Origin: Thermoflexibacter sp.
GTDB lineage: Bacteria; Bacteroidota; Bacteroidia; Cytophagales; Thermoflexibacteraceae
Assembly (NCBI GenBank): GCA_025455345.1
Contig: JALOMS010000022.1
Location: forward strand, 1-15,676
Direction of reading: 5' to 3'
DNA length: 15,676 bases
The notes beneath the pieces are model-generated. The model did not search any database and had not been told where the DNA came from. It saw only the letters and a list, made by a program, of their open reading frames with translations. Position 1 is the first letter of the stretch. Each line of letters opens with the position of its first letter. Shown piece after piece: positions 1 to 7,417 of the stretch. Both the position numbers and the translations under genes were made by a program.

Positions 1-18
1 ATTTTTATAAAAATAGTG

Positions 19-50
19 TTTGCTTTTGCTTTGACTTAAGGTTAAATTTG
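19..50 (+). promoter_or_regulatory. Bacteroidota-type promoter of the yggS gene
   Basis: TTTG at 19-22 and TAAATTTG at 43-50 are separated by 20 bases. This matches the known primary sigma factor consensus of Bacteroidota (TTTG at -33, TAnnTTTG at -7). Transcription would begin near 57, leaving a short leader of about 16 bases before the ATG at 73. The match was found by eye and no start site has been mapped. Confidence 0.6.
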
Positions 51-72
51 TACACATAAATCTAAAATAAAA

Positions 73-741
73 ATGTCCATCACAGAGAATCTCAAATCCA
101 TAAGCGAGGAATTAGCCTCTTTCCCGAAAGTAAAACTCATAGCTGTTACAAAGACTAAACCAATAGAAATACTTTTAGAAGCATATCAGGCAGGATTGAG
201 GGAATTTGGTGAAAATAAGGTACAAGAAATGTTACCCAAATATGAAGCATTGCCCAAAGATATTCATTGGCATTTGATTGGGCATTTACAAACCAACAAA
301 GTCAAGTATATCGCTCCCTTTGTATATATGATTCACTCTGTGGATAGCTTAAAATTATTACAAGAAATAGATAAGCAGGGTAAAAAAAGTAATAAAATCA
401 TCAATTGCCTTTTACAAATCTACATCGCCACAGAAGAATCCAAGTTTGGTCTCGACGAACAAGAATTGACAGAATTGCTTGAAAACCAAGATTTTAAAAT
501 GTTGAAAAATATTAAAATCAAAGGAGTGATGGGCATGGCAACAAATACAGAAAATACTGAGCTAATTAGTCAAGAATTTGGGAATCTGAAAAATATCTTT
601 GAAAAAATAAGACAACAATATCAAGGTGAAAATATTGATTTTCAAGAGATTTCTATGGGTATGAGTGGAGATTATTCCCTCGCAATAGAGCAGGGTAGCA
701 CTATGGTACGTATTGGAAGTAAGATTTTTGGAAGTAGATAA
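73..741 (+). CDS. yggS: YggS/PROSC-family pyridoxal phosphate homeostasis protein
   Basis: This is a 222-residue cytosolic protein of the YggS/YBL036C/PROSC family, which binds pyridoxal 5'-phosphate and keeps free PLP and amino-acid pools in balance; no enzymatic reaction is established for the family. Visible hallmarks are AVTKTKP near residues 24-30, where Lys27 is the expected PLP-binding lysine, then FGENKVQE, WHLIGHLQTNK, and the C-terminal phosphate-binding segment SMGMSGDY followed by GSTMVRIGSKIFG. Length and barrel layout are normal for the family. The ATG at 73 sits just after a good promoter and there is no competing start. It converges on ccmC with only 49 bases between the stop codons and no obvious terminator hairpin there. 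It appears to be a single-gene transcript. Confidence 0.93.
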   Translation: MSITENLKSISEELASFPKVKLIAVTKTKPIEILLEAYQAGLREFGENKVQEMLPKYEALPKDIHWHLIGHLQTNKVKYIAPFVYMIHSVDSLKLLQEIDKQGKKSNKIINCLLQIYIATEESKFGLDEQELTELLENQDFKMLKNIKIKGVMGMATNTENTELISQEFGNLKNIFEKIRQQYQGENIDFQEISMGMSGDYSLAIEQGSTMVRIGSKIFGSR

Positions 742-790
742 GATTTCAACAACTGTCCAAACTAAAACCAATGATGAGCCGCAAGCCAAA

Positions 791-1474
791 TCAGGCTAAA
801 ACCTCTGTTTCTTCTTGTTCTACAATTTTTTCTTCAACTATTTTTAATCTTACTCTTAAGGTTGTTATCCATAGACCAAGTAATGCCCAACCAATAACAG
901 CAGGGTAAAAAACCAAACGCAATCTGGAGTCTAAGTCATACGCATTGAACCCAGGATTCCCCCCATTTCCTGGGTGCAAGGAATCCGTTAATCTTGGTAA
1001 GATATAAATGAGTGGTATATAGGTCGCAAAGGCAAAAATATTGTAAATTGCACTGATTCGCCCTTTTTGTTGGCGGTCTTCAAAAGAATTTCTTAGAAGT
1101 AAATATGCAAAATAAATCAATAAGGCGATTGCCGCCGCATTTTGCTTGGGGTCTCCACTCCAAGGACTGCCCCAAGTAAACTTTGCCCACTCCATACCCG
1201 TTACAATCCCCAGTATCCCAAAGACGATAGCCGAATGAGCCGCTTCCAAAGCCCATACATCATTCTTCAGAGAGGGATTTCGCAGATAGCGAATAGAAAA
1301 AATAACAGAAATTGTTAGTAAAATCTGCATTCCAAACCACATAGGCACATGGAAATGCAGATTTCTGATGGTTTCGTTAAGTATAGCAAGGCGTGGAGCT
1401 TCAAAGAGAAAACCGCCAATCATTGTATAAAAAAGTAGCAATACTGCTATAATTTTCCACCAATATTTAAGCAT
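791..1474 (-). CDS. ccmC: Cytochrome c biogenesis protein CcmC (CcsA-type heme-handling membrane protein)
   Basis: This integral membrane protein of 227 residues takes part in system I cytochrome c maturation, where CcmC presents heme at the periplasmic face for attachment to the chaperone CcmE. The family tryptophan-rich signature is present as WGSPWSGDPK (residues 101-110). The two heme-ligand histidines expected on flanking loops are seen as HVPMW (His42) and the LHPG segment after TDS. Around six hydrophobic helices can be picked out, and the C-terminal tail is Glu-rich and cytosolic. The start is placed at the ATG at 1474; a TTG two codons upstream is possible but unnecessary. The gene lies 43 bases after the recA stop on the same strand, so the two may be co-transcribed. 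Other ccm genes are not in the window. Confidence 0.9.
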   Translation of the reverse strand: MLKYWWKIIAVLLLFYTMIGGFLFEAPRLAILNETIRNLHFHVPMWFGMQILLTISVIFSIRYLRNPSLKNDVWALEAAHSAIVFGILGIVTGMEWAKFTWGSPWSGDPKQNAAAIALLIYFAYLLLRNSFEDRQQKGRISAIYNIFAFATYIPLIYILPRLTDSLHPGNGGNPGFNAYDLDSRLRLVFYPAVIGWALLGLWITTLRVRLKIVEEKIVEQEETEVLA

Positions 1475-1517
1475 AATCAAAAATTAAAATGTAAATTCGC
1501 TCAGAAAATATATATTT

Positions 1518-2546
1518 TTAGTCGTTATCTATTTCTACAACTTCTCCTTTTGCTTTTGCTCTTACCTTTTTTTCTAATTCTTCCATGAGTTCAGGATTGT
1601 CTTGTAGGATAGATTTTACAGCATCTCGTCCTTGTCCTAATTTATTGGTCTTATAAGAAAACCAAGAACCTGACTTTTTGATAATTTCCATATCAGATGC
1701 CAAATCTATGATTTCTCCTACTTTGGAGATACCTTCTCCGTAGATAATATCAAATTCTGCTTGTTTGAAGGGAGGGGCTACTTTATTTTTTTGAACTTTC
1801 ACTCTTGTGCGGCTACCTATCACATTTTCAGCACCTTCTTTGATAGCACTTACCCTACGAATGTCCAAGCGAACGGACGAGTAATACTTAAGTGCATTAC
1901 CACCTGTAGTAGTTTCAGGGCTACCAAACATTACCCCAATTTTATCACGTAACTGATTGATAAACACACAACAACAATTAGTCTTGCTAATCGTTCCTGT
2001 AAGTTTTCTAAGAGCCTGCGACATGAGACGTGCCTGTAAGCCCATCTTACTATCGCCCATCTCGCCCTCTATCTCTGCCTTAGGGACGAGCGCGGCTACT
2101 GAGTCTATGACCAAAATATCGATAGCTCCAGACCTAATCAGATGCTCTGCTATCTCTAAGGCTTGCTCTCCATTGTCGGGTTGTGAAACAAATAAATTAT
2201 CCAAATCTACGCCCAATTTTTCTGCGTATGACTTATCAAAGGCGTGTTCTGCATCTATAAATGCCGCCAAACCACCTGCTTTCTGTGCTTCTGCTATGCA
2301 ATGCAAAGTCAAAGTAGTCTTACCAGAAGCCTCTGGTCCATAAATCTCTACAATACGACCACGTGGCAAGCCGCCTACTCCCAAAGCAATATCCAAACCC
2401 AAAGAACCAGTAGAAATACAAGGCACTTCATCTACTATATCCCCATTCAATTTCATCACTGTACCCTTTCCGTATGTCTTGTCCAATTTGGCAAGAGTTA
2501 GCTCAAGCATTTTTAATTTTTCTGATTTATCATCTATTGCTGCCAT
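1518..2546 (-). CDS. recA: Recombinase RecA
   Basis: RecA is the DNA-dependent ATPase that forms filaments on single-stranded DNA, catalyses strand exchange and, as known for the family, promotes LexA self-cleavage. The Walker A motif GPEASGKT lies at residues 70-77. The core also shows FIDAEHAFD, the Walker B strand ILVIDSVAALVPKAEIEGEMGD, the L2 loop INQLRDKIGVMFGSPETTTGGNALKYYSS, and a C-terminal domain ending in an acidic tail. The ATG at 2546 (MAAIDDKSEKL) gives 342 residues, the normal length and N-terminus. The longer in-frame start at 2615 would add 23 residues unlike any RecA and is rejected. The gene lies between the TPR gene upstream and ccmC downstream, all on the minus strand, with 238 bases of non-coding DNA before it. 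Confidence 0.98.
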   Translation of the reverse strand: MAAIDDKSEKLKMLELTLAKLDKTYGKGTVMKLNGDIVDEVPCISTGSLGLDIALGVGGLPRGRIVEIYGPEASGKTTLTLHCIAEAQKAGGLAAFIDAEHAFDKSYAEKLGVDLDNLFVSQPDNGEQALEIAEHLIRSGAIDILVIDSVAALVPKAEIEGEMGDSKMGLQARLMSQALRKLTGTISKTNCCCVFINQLRDKIGVMFGSPETTTGGNALKYYSSVRLDIRRVSAIKEGAENVIGSRTRVKVQKNKVAPPFKQAEFDIIYGEGISKVGEIIDLASDMEIIKKSGSWFSYKTNKLGQGRDAVKSILQDNPELMEELEKKVRAKAKGEVVEIDND

Positions 2547-2612
2547 ATCTGTATAAAATGTTTTAAAGAGTTCAATAAAGTAGTATGTACATTGGCTATA
2601 CCTTTGCAAGCC

Positions 2613-2653
2613 CAAAATTATAAAATTTGCAATGATATTAGCTTACAAAGATA
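2613..2653 (-). promoter_or_regulatory. Possible recA promoter elements
   Basis: Two minus-strand matches to the Bacteroidota -7 element TAnnTTTG lie upstream of recA: TATCTTTG (2653-2646) and TAATTTTG (2620-2613). Neither has a convincing TTTG about 19-20 bases further upstream. The recA promoter is probably in this region, but the choice between the two sites is a guess. No LexA-type operator could be identified by eye. Confidence 0.3.
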
Positions 2654-2722
2654 TATACTTTGTTTTAGAAAAATAAAATTTATAATTGATTTATTTTCAA
2701 TAAAAATTTAAAATTGGTTTTA

Positions 2723-2756
2723 ATAATCAAAATCTATAATCTAATTTATTGATTAT
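2723..2756. repeat. Inverted repeat in the spacer between the TPR gene and recA
   Basis: ATAATCAA (2723-2730) and TTGATTAT (2749-2756) form an 8-base inverted repeat around an 18-base spacer. It lies 28 bases past the TPR gene stop and about 180 bases upstream of recA. It is wholly A+T-rich with one G:C pair per arm and lacks a clean T-run, so it would be a weak terminator; a protein-binding site is the alternative. The surrounding DNA is so A+T-rich that chance is possible. Confidence 0.3.
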
Positions 2757-2784
2757 CAAAAGCAAAAACTATTTCATTATTTTC

Positions 2785-3717
2785 TTACTTCAACTTTTTT
2801 ATCTCTGCATTGGCGTAGTTTTTTTGCTGTTCGCTTACTCCCATGTTGATAAATTGTTGATAATATAGAATCGCCTCGTTTTTCCTTTTCAAATCTCGGT
2901 ACAAATCACCAAGGTTTACATAAACAGATTTGCGTTGAGGGTAATTTTTTTTACATTCCAATAATATTTTTTCTGCTTCAGGATACATTTTTAGCTTCCA
3001 ATAAGCAAACCCCAAATTATTTAACACTTCTTCTACCTTGCCTGCTTTGGGAAAGGGACCATGCAACCAATAGCCATACAAATCCTCCCAAACCAAAATA
3101 GCCTCATGTGTTTTGCCTTTGTTGAGTAGTTCAAGAGCCTTTTGATTAGCAATTACTCTTTCTTTTGCTGTAATAGTCTCCAGACTTGTATCTTCTGTTC
3201 CTAATTTTTGGACAATGATTTGATTATTTTTGAATACAATTTCCAAAGCGCAATTGCTTCTTTCTGTGGCAGGTGCATAAAACTGCGTCAAAGTAATCTT
3301 GCTTGCTACTATCTTGAAATCATTGGCAGAGAGCGAGCCTAATCCACCACAAAATAGCGGGTCATAGTATCTGTCCCAGCCTAACTTGCCGTTCAGTTCC
3401 TCTGTCAATTTTTCATCAATCTGCTTTTTAACTTGTTCATATACAAATATCTTCGCCTGTGTTCTATCTGCTTTGTCCATAGACCAAAGTTCTTGGTCTT
3501 CGGTGCGCTCCAAAGCAACCAAAACCAACCAATATGGCGAATTAGGAAGGTTCAAAGCCTTTGCTTCTAAGACTTTTCGTCCTTTGATAAAATTACTGTA
3601 TGAGGATTGAGTAGCGATTTGCCCAAAACTGAACGCTTGCTTTTGTTGAGCATGAAGAGTTGTAAAACAATGAATTAACAAAAATACAATGATGTGATAA
3701 CTATTGCGATTTTCCAT
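2785..3717 (-). CDS. Exported TPR-repeat protein of unknown function
   Basis: This 310-residue protein is not recognised as a named family. With the ATG at 3717 it opens with a plausible signal peptide: polar residues, then the hydrophobic stretch IIVFLLI, then an LHAQ cleavage site around residues 23-24, so the mature protein probably lies in the periplasm. No lipobox cysteine is present. Residues about 25-180 form a mixed region without a motif I recognise. From about 185 to the end it is helical and TPR-like, with the best repeats at NNLGFAYWKLKMYPEAEKIL and VYVNLGDLYRDLKRKNEAIL. TPR arrays usually bind partner proteins. The upstream start at 3756 would place charged and hydrophobic residues ahead of the signal sequence and is less likely. 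It is divergent from tex and upstream of recA. Confidence 0.75.
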   Translation of the reverse strand: MENRNSYHIIVFLLIHCFTTLHAQQKQAFSFGQIATQSSYSNFIKGRKVLEAKALNLPNSPYWLVLVALERTEDQELWSMDKADRTQAKIFVYEQVKKQIDEKLTEELNGKLGWDRYYDPLFCGGLGSLSANDFKIVASKITLTQFYAPATERSNCALEIVFKNNQIIVQKLGTEDTSLETITAKERVIANQKALELLNKGKTHEAILVWEDLYGYWLHGPFPKAGKVEEVLNNLGFAYWKLKMYPEAEKILLECKKNYPQRKSVYVNLGDLYRDLKRKNEAILYYQQFINMGVSEQQKNYANAEIKKLK

Positions 3718-3856
3718 ATAAAGTAATTTTATGATTAGGTTTTGTCCATGGAGCAATTTATAAAAAATATACTTACTACATTCAAAATATATGTAAAACC
3801 TTGAGGCATTTGCTCATTTTTTTATCAACTATTTTTCTTTTCACCTTTCTATTGAT

Positions 3857-3864
3857 TACCTTTG
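3857..3864 (+). promoter_or_regulatory. Probable -7 promoter element of tex
   Basis: TACCTTTG, followed by C, matches the Bacteroidota -7 consensus and recurs exactly at the S1 promoter. The expected -33 TTTG is replaced by a T-rich run around 3832-3837, so the upstream half is weak. A start near 3871 would give a leader of about 45 bases before the tex ATG at 3917. Confidence 0.45.
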
Positions 3865-3916
3865 CGGAAGTTTTTACAAGATAACATTCAAAGATATTTT
3901 ACAAAATTAGTTACTC

Positions 3917-6208
3917 ATGGAAAAAGTCATTGATAAGATGATGGATAAAAATGTTGCTAAGATTGCGGGAGAGCTAAATATCAGCACAAGGCAAGCAGAA
4001 GCAACGATTGCGCTTTTAGATGAAGGTAGCACAGTGCCTTTTATTTCTCGTTATCGCAAAGAGATGACGGGTAGCTTAGATGAGGTAGCTATCACAGCTA
4101 TTCGCGATAGAATCAACCAATTGCGTGAGTTGGACAAGCGGAGAGAAAGTATATTGGCTTCTATGAAAGAGATGGGCAAACTTACGGAGGAATTAGAAGC
4201 ACAAATCAACGAGGCAGAAACCATGAGCAAATTAGAAGATATTTATTTGCCTTATAAGCCTAAACGCCGTACTCGTGCTACTATTGCCAAAGAAAAAGGA
4301 TTAGAGCCTTTGGCAGATGTAATTTTTGGACAATCTCCTGAAACAGATATGCTTACTACGGTTTTAACCTTCATAGATGAGGAAAAAGGAGTAAAAACCA
4401 TAGAAGAGGCTCTGGCTGGAGCAAGAGATATTATTGCAGAAAAAATCAGCGAAGACCAGATTGCGAGAGGAGCTATGCGTCAGTTGTTTACCGAAAGCGG
4501 AAGATTTAAAGCTAAAGTCATCGCTGGCAAAGAAGAAGAAGGGCAAAAATATAAGGATTACTTTGACATAGAGGAAAATGTATCTGAAGCTCCTTCGCAT
4601 CGCATCTTGGCTATGCGACGCGCTGAAAAGGAAGGCTTTATTTCTTTAGAAATCGCTCCTGATGAGGAGTTGGCTATTTTTAGATTGAATGAGCTATTCG
4701 TCAAAAATGAAAATGAAGCTTGTACAGAACAAGTTATTTTGGCTATCAATGACGGATATAAGCGTTTGCTTGCTCCTTCTATGGAAACAGAAATAAGACT
4801 GATGACAAAGCAAAAAGCAGACGAAGAGGCGATTAAGGTTTTTACAGACAATGTCAGACAGCTATTATTAGCATCTCCTTTGGGCGAAAAACGTGTGTTA
4901 GCTCTTGACCCTGGGTTTAGGACAGGTTGTAAAGTAGTATGTTTAGACCAAAATGGCAAGCTCCTACACCATGATGTCATCTATCCTCACGAGCCTCAAC
5001 GCAAGGTCAAAGAAGCAGGTGATTTGGTCAAAAAGTTGTGCGAAATTTATGAGATTCAAGCAATAGCTATCGGTAATGGAACGGCAAGCAGAGAAACTGA
5101 AACTTTTGTAAGGGCATTACCTTTGCCTAAGCAAATTCAGATTTTAGTGGTAAACGAAAGTGGAGCTTCTGTCTATTCGGCTTCGGCGGTAGCCAGAGAA
5201 GAGTTCCCTGATTATGATGTAACGGTACGTGGGGCGGTATCTATTGGCAGACGCTTGATGGATCCTTTAGCAGAGTTGGTAAAAATAGACCCCAAATCCA
5301 TTGGTGTAGGACAGTATCAACATGATGTGGATCAGTCTGCCCTCAAGGGAAGTTTGGACGATACCGTAATTAGTTGTGTAAACTTAGTAGGGGTAGAGGT
5401 CAATACAGCGAGTAAAGAATTGCTCATGTATGTTTCTGGTTTGGGACCTACTTTAGCACAAAATATTGTGGATTATCGCAATCTCTATGGAGCGTTTAAG
5501 AGTAGGGAAGATTTGAAAAAAGTACCCAAATTAGGCGCAAAGACCTTTGAGCAGTGTGCAGGATTTTTGCGTATCCGCAATGCCAATAATCCATTGGATA
5601 TGAGTGCAGTACACCCTGAAAGTTATGAAGTAGTAGAGAAAATGGCGGGAGATGTAAATGCAACTGTAAAGGATTTGATGACGAGCAAAGAACTTAGACA
5701 AAGAATAAATTTACAGACTTACGTCAATGAAAAAATAGGATTACCAACCCTACAAGACATCATACAGGAATTAGCAAAACCCGGACGCGACCCTCGCGAG
5801 CAGTTTGAGTTTTTTGCCTTTGCAGATGGGGTCGAGAAAATAGAAGACCTCAAAATAGGTATGAAATTACCAGGGATAGTTACGAATGTTACTGACTTTG
5901 GGGCTTTTGTGGACATAGGAGTACATCAAGACGGACTGGTACATATCAGTCAGATGTCTGACAAATACATTGCTCACCCAAGCGAAGTCCTTAAAGTTCA
6001 GCAAAAAGTAATGGTTACGGTATTAGAAGTAGAGGTTAGTCGTAAGCGTATATCTTTGGGAATGAAGGGAGAAGTAAATACCAAAGTAAGTAATAACAAC
6101 AAAGTCCAAGACAAAAAAGGTATTGATAATAAAAAGAAAGGGAAAGCCAATGAGGAAGAAGATATGCAGGCTAAACTGCAAAAATTAAAGGCTTTGTTTT
6201 CAAAATAA
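3917..6208 (+). CDS. tex: Tex-family RNA-binding transcription accessory protein
   Basis: This 763-residue protein is a full-length Tex homologue, a cytosolic nucleic-acid-binding protein related to eukaryotic Spt6 and linked to transcription. Domains in order are a helical Tex N-terminal region (about 10-190, with STVPFISRYRKEMTGSLDE); a YqgF/RNase H-like domain from about 327 (LALDPGFRTGCKVV, then AIGNGTASRETE); a helix-hairpin-helix module around 500-560 (SGLGPTLAQNIVDYR, KVPKLGAKTFEQ); and an S1 RNA-binding domain from about 650 to 720 (GIVTNVTDFGAFVDIG through RISLGMKG). A Lys/Asn-rich linker and a short helix end the protein. The ATG at 3917 is used; methionines at 8 and 9 are alternatives, but the first fits the family N-terminus. 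Transcription ends at a strong hairpin just downstream. The gene seems monocistronic. Confidence 0.97.
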   Translation: MEKVIDKMMDKNVAKIAGELNISTRQAEATIALLDEGSTVPFISRYRKEMTGSLDEVAITAIRDRINQLRELDKRRESILASMKEMGKLTEELEAQINEAETMSKLEDIYLPYKPKRRTRATIAKEKGLEPLADVIFGQSPETDMLTTVLTFIDEEKGVKTIEEALAGARDIIAEKISEDQIARGAMRQLFTESGRFKAKVIAGKEEEGQKYKDYFDIEENVSEAPSHRILAMRRAEKEGFISLEIAPDEELAIFRLNELFVKNENEACTEQVILAINDGYKRLLAPSMETEIRLMTKQKADEEAIKVFTDNVRQLLLASPLGEKRVLALDPGFRTGCKVVCLDQNGKLLHHDVIYPHEPQRKVKEAGDLVKKLCEIYEIQAIAIGNGTASRETETFVRALPLPKQIQILVVNESGASVYSASAVAREEFPDYDVTVRGAVSIGRRLMDPLAELVKIDPKSIGVGQYQHDVDQSALKGSLDDTVISCVNLVGVEVNTASKELLMYVSGLGPTLAQNIVDYRNLYGAFKSREDLKKVPKLGAKTFEQCAGFLRIRNANNPLDMSAVHPESYEVVEKMAGDVNATVKDLMTSKELRQRINLQTYVNEKIGLPTLQDIIQELAKPGRDPREQFEFFAFADGVEKIEDLKIGMKLPGIVTNVTDFGAFVDIGVHQDGLVHISQMSDKYIAHPSEVLKVQQKVMVTVLEVEVSRKRISLGMKGEVNTKVSNNNKVQDKKGIDNKKKGKANEEEDMQAKLQKLKALFSK

Positions 6209-6214
6209 CAAAGT

Positions 6215-6258
6215 AATACAAAGGCATCTAAGTCAATCTTTAGATGCCTTTGTATTTT
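6215..6258 (+). terminator. Intrinsic terminator of tex
   Basis: A perfect 17-base-pair stem is formed by 6215-6231 and 6240-6256, with an 8-base loop (GTCAATCT) and a short T-run (6255-6258). It begins seven bases after the tex stop codon. The arms contain AAGGCATCT and AGATGCCTT as the G:C-rich core. Confidence 0.9.
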
Positions 6259-6279
6259 AGAAAAAAATTCCTACCTTTA
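6249..6279 (+). promoter_or_regulatory. Promoter of the fur-osmC unit, overlapping the tex terminator
   Basis: TTTG at 6249-6252 and TACCTTTA at 6272-6279 are spaced by 19 bases. This matches the Bacteroidota consensus except for the last base of the -7 element. The -33 element lies inside the right arm of the tex terminator. A start near 6286 gives a leader of about 70 bases to the ATG at 6359, or about 12 bases to the TTG at 6299. Confidence 0.5.
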
Positions 6280-6358
6280 CACATAGCTTTACTAATACTT
6301 GGGGATTAACGAAGCTACAAAAATTTTAATCAAGCATCAATTTACTAATTTGGAATCT

Positions 6359-6778
6359 ATGGGAAAGTTAGCAGAGCATCTTTTAGAGCAACACCAAGTA
6401 AGGAAAACCAAAATCCGCATAGAAATCTTAGGTTTTTTTATGTCCAAAACTTATGCACTTTCTCATGCTGAAATAGAGAATGCCATAGACCCTAATTATG
6501 ATAGAGTTACTATCTATCGCACACTCAAGTCTTTCGAGGAGCAAGGACTAATCCATAAGGTTTTAGACGAGTCGGGTACTTCCAAATATGCCCTCTGTGC
6601 CGACCACTGTGTAGGGCATAAGCATCATGATAGCCATGTTCATTTCAGTTGTATCAAATGTGGTCATACTTTTTGCTTAGATGATATTTCTATTCCTACG
6701 ATTAATCTTCCTATGGATTACCAACTGATAGGATACAATTTTTTAGTACAAGGAATTTGTAAAGATTGCCCTAAATAA
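6359..6778 (+). CDS. Fur-family metal- or peroxide-responsive transcriptional repressor
   Basis: This 139-residue protein (from the ATG at 6359) belongs to the Fur/Zur/PerR family of dimeric repressors that use a bound metal to control metal uptake or oxidative stress genes. The N-terminal winged helix contains LSHAEIENAI and the recognition helix DRVTIYRTLKSFEEQGLIHKV. The dimerisation domain shows HHDSHVHFSC (His90, His93, His95, Cys98), giving CxxC at Cys98/Cys101, and a second CxxC at Cys134/Cys137, the usual structural zinc site. Which metal is sensed cannot be read from sequence. A TTG at 6299 would add 20 residues, and the short leader it implies makes it a real alternative. The gene precedes osmC by 24 bases and is probably co-transcribed with it. 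The nearby ferritin and peroxidase genes suggest iron or peroxide control. Confidence 0.9.
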   Translation: MGKLAEHLLEQHQVRKTKIRIEILGFFMSKTYALSHAEIENAIDPNYDRVTIYRTLKSFEEQGLIHKVLDESGTSKYALCADHCVGHKHHDSHVHFSCIKCGHTFCLDDISIPTINLPMDYQLIGYNFLVQGICKDCPK

Positions 6779-6802
6779 AACAGATTTTCCCATTTTACCA
6801 AG

Positions 6803-7285
6803 ATGAAATTACATGAGTATCACACTACGATTGAGTGGACTGGCAATGAAGGAATAGGTACAGCAAATTATAAATCCTATAATCGCAACCACCGTATATC
6901 CATTCCTGACAAAATACAAGAAATCTTAGGCTCTTCTGACCCTGCTTTCCGAGGAGACAGTAGCAGATACAATCCTGAAGAACTATTAGTCAGCTCTCTG
7001 TCATCGTGTCATTTGCTTTGGTATTTACACTTGTGTGCGGTCAATGGAGTAGTGGTAATCACTTATATAGACCATGCTCGCGGCACAATGATAGAAACAG
7101 AAAACGGAAGTGGGAGATTTTCTGAAGTAGTGCTTTGCCCCATAGTAACGGTGCAAGAGGAAAATATGATAGCCAAAGCGGTAGAGTTGCACCATCAAGC
7201 CAATCAAATGTGTTTTATTGCCAATTCATGCAACTTCCCCGTCAGACATGAGATAAAGGTATGGCATGCGAATCAAAGCCAATAA
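6803..7285 (+). CDS. OsmC/Ohr-family peroxidase
   Basis: This 160-residue protein belongs to the OsmC family, homodimeric cytosolic thiol peroxidases that reduce organic hydroperoxides or peroxide using two cysteines. The two expected cysteines are visible: one in SSLSSCHLLWYLHLC about residue 69, and one in CFIANSCNFPV near the C-terminus. The N-terminal half has FRGDSSRYNPEELL, the family segment that leads into the first catalytic cysteine. The form (EYHTTIEWTGNEG at the start) resembles the YhfA/OsmC-like branch rather than a classical Ohr, so the physiological substrate is open. It begins 24 bases after the Fur-family gene, so peroxide- or metal-dependent co-regulation is likely. Confidence 0.9.
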   Translation: MKLHEYHTTIEWTGNEGIGTANYKSYNRNHRISIPDKIQEILGSSDPAFRGDSSRYNPEELLVSSLSSCHLLWYLHLCAVNGVVVITYIDHARGTMIETENGSGRFSEVVLCPIVTVQEENMIAKAVELHHQANQMCFIANSCNFPVRHEIKVWHANQSQ

Positions 7286-7296
7286 GTAATGATAAA

Positions 7297-7366
7297 TTAT
7301 TAGTGATAAGTCATTAATAAACATAAAATAATGATAATCAATGTATTATATTTATAATTATTAATT
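7297..7366. promoter_or_regulatory. Fur/PerR-box-like operator cluster upstream of the adenosyltransferase gene
   Basis: Three A+T-rich operator-like sequences lie between osmC and the next gene. The first, at 7297-7320, is a 24-base imperfect palindrome with 9 of 10 arm bases paired around TAAG. The second, at 7327-7345, contains AATAATGATAATCAATG and agrees with the classical 19-base Fur box (GATAATGATAATCATTATC) at 15 positions. The third, at 7352-7366 (TTATAATTATTAATT), agrees with the PerR box at 11 of 14 defined positions. A Fur-family gene sits about 0.5 kb upstream. Low G+C raises the chance rate, so the Fur-box match is the most meaningful of the three. Confidence 0.45.
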
Positions 7367-7417
7367 TTTTTAAACAGTAATAACGGATATTTAATAAAAT
7401 CTAATCATATCTAATAC

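Noticed and set aside
742..790. Terminator between the convergent yggS and ccmC genes
   Set aside because: The 49 bases contain no hairpin with a T-run on either strand.
1505..1518. 14-base palindrome AAAATATATATTTT at the recA stop
   Set aside because: A pure A/T palindrome in A+T-rich DNA, with no G:C pairs and no context suggesting function.
2547..2615. N-terminal extension of RecA of 23 residues
   Set aside because: RecA proteins begin close to MAAIDDKSEKL. The extension is rich in aromatic residues and overlaps promoter-like sequence, so the ATG at 2546 is used.
4558..4980. 140-codon open frame on the minus strand inside tex
   Set aside because: It lies fully opposite a well-conserved tex coding region and encodes a Ser/Phe-rich sequence of the kind produced by reverse-strand reading. 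No motif or promoter supports it.
7286..7417. Cobalamin riboswitch upstream of the adenosyltransferase gene
   Set aside because: The 132-base spacer is almost entirely A and T, far too short and lacking the conserved B12-box GCCACTG-like core.
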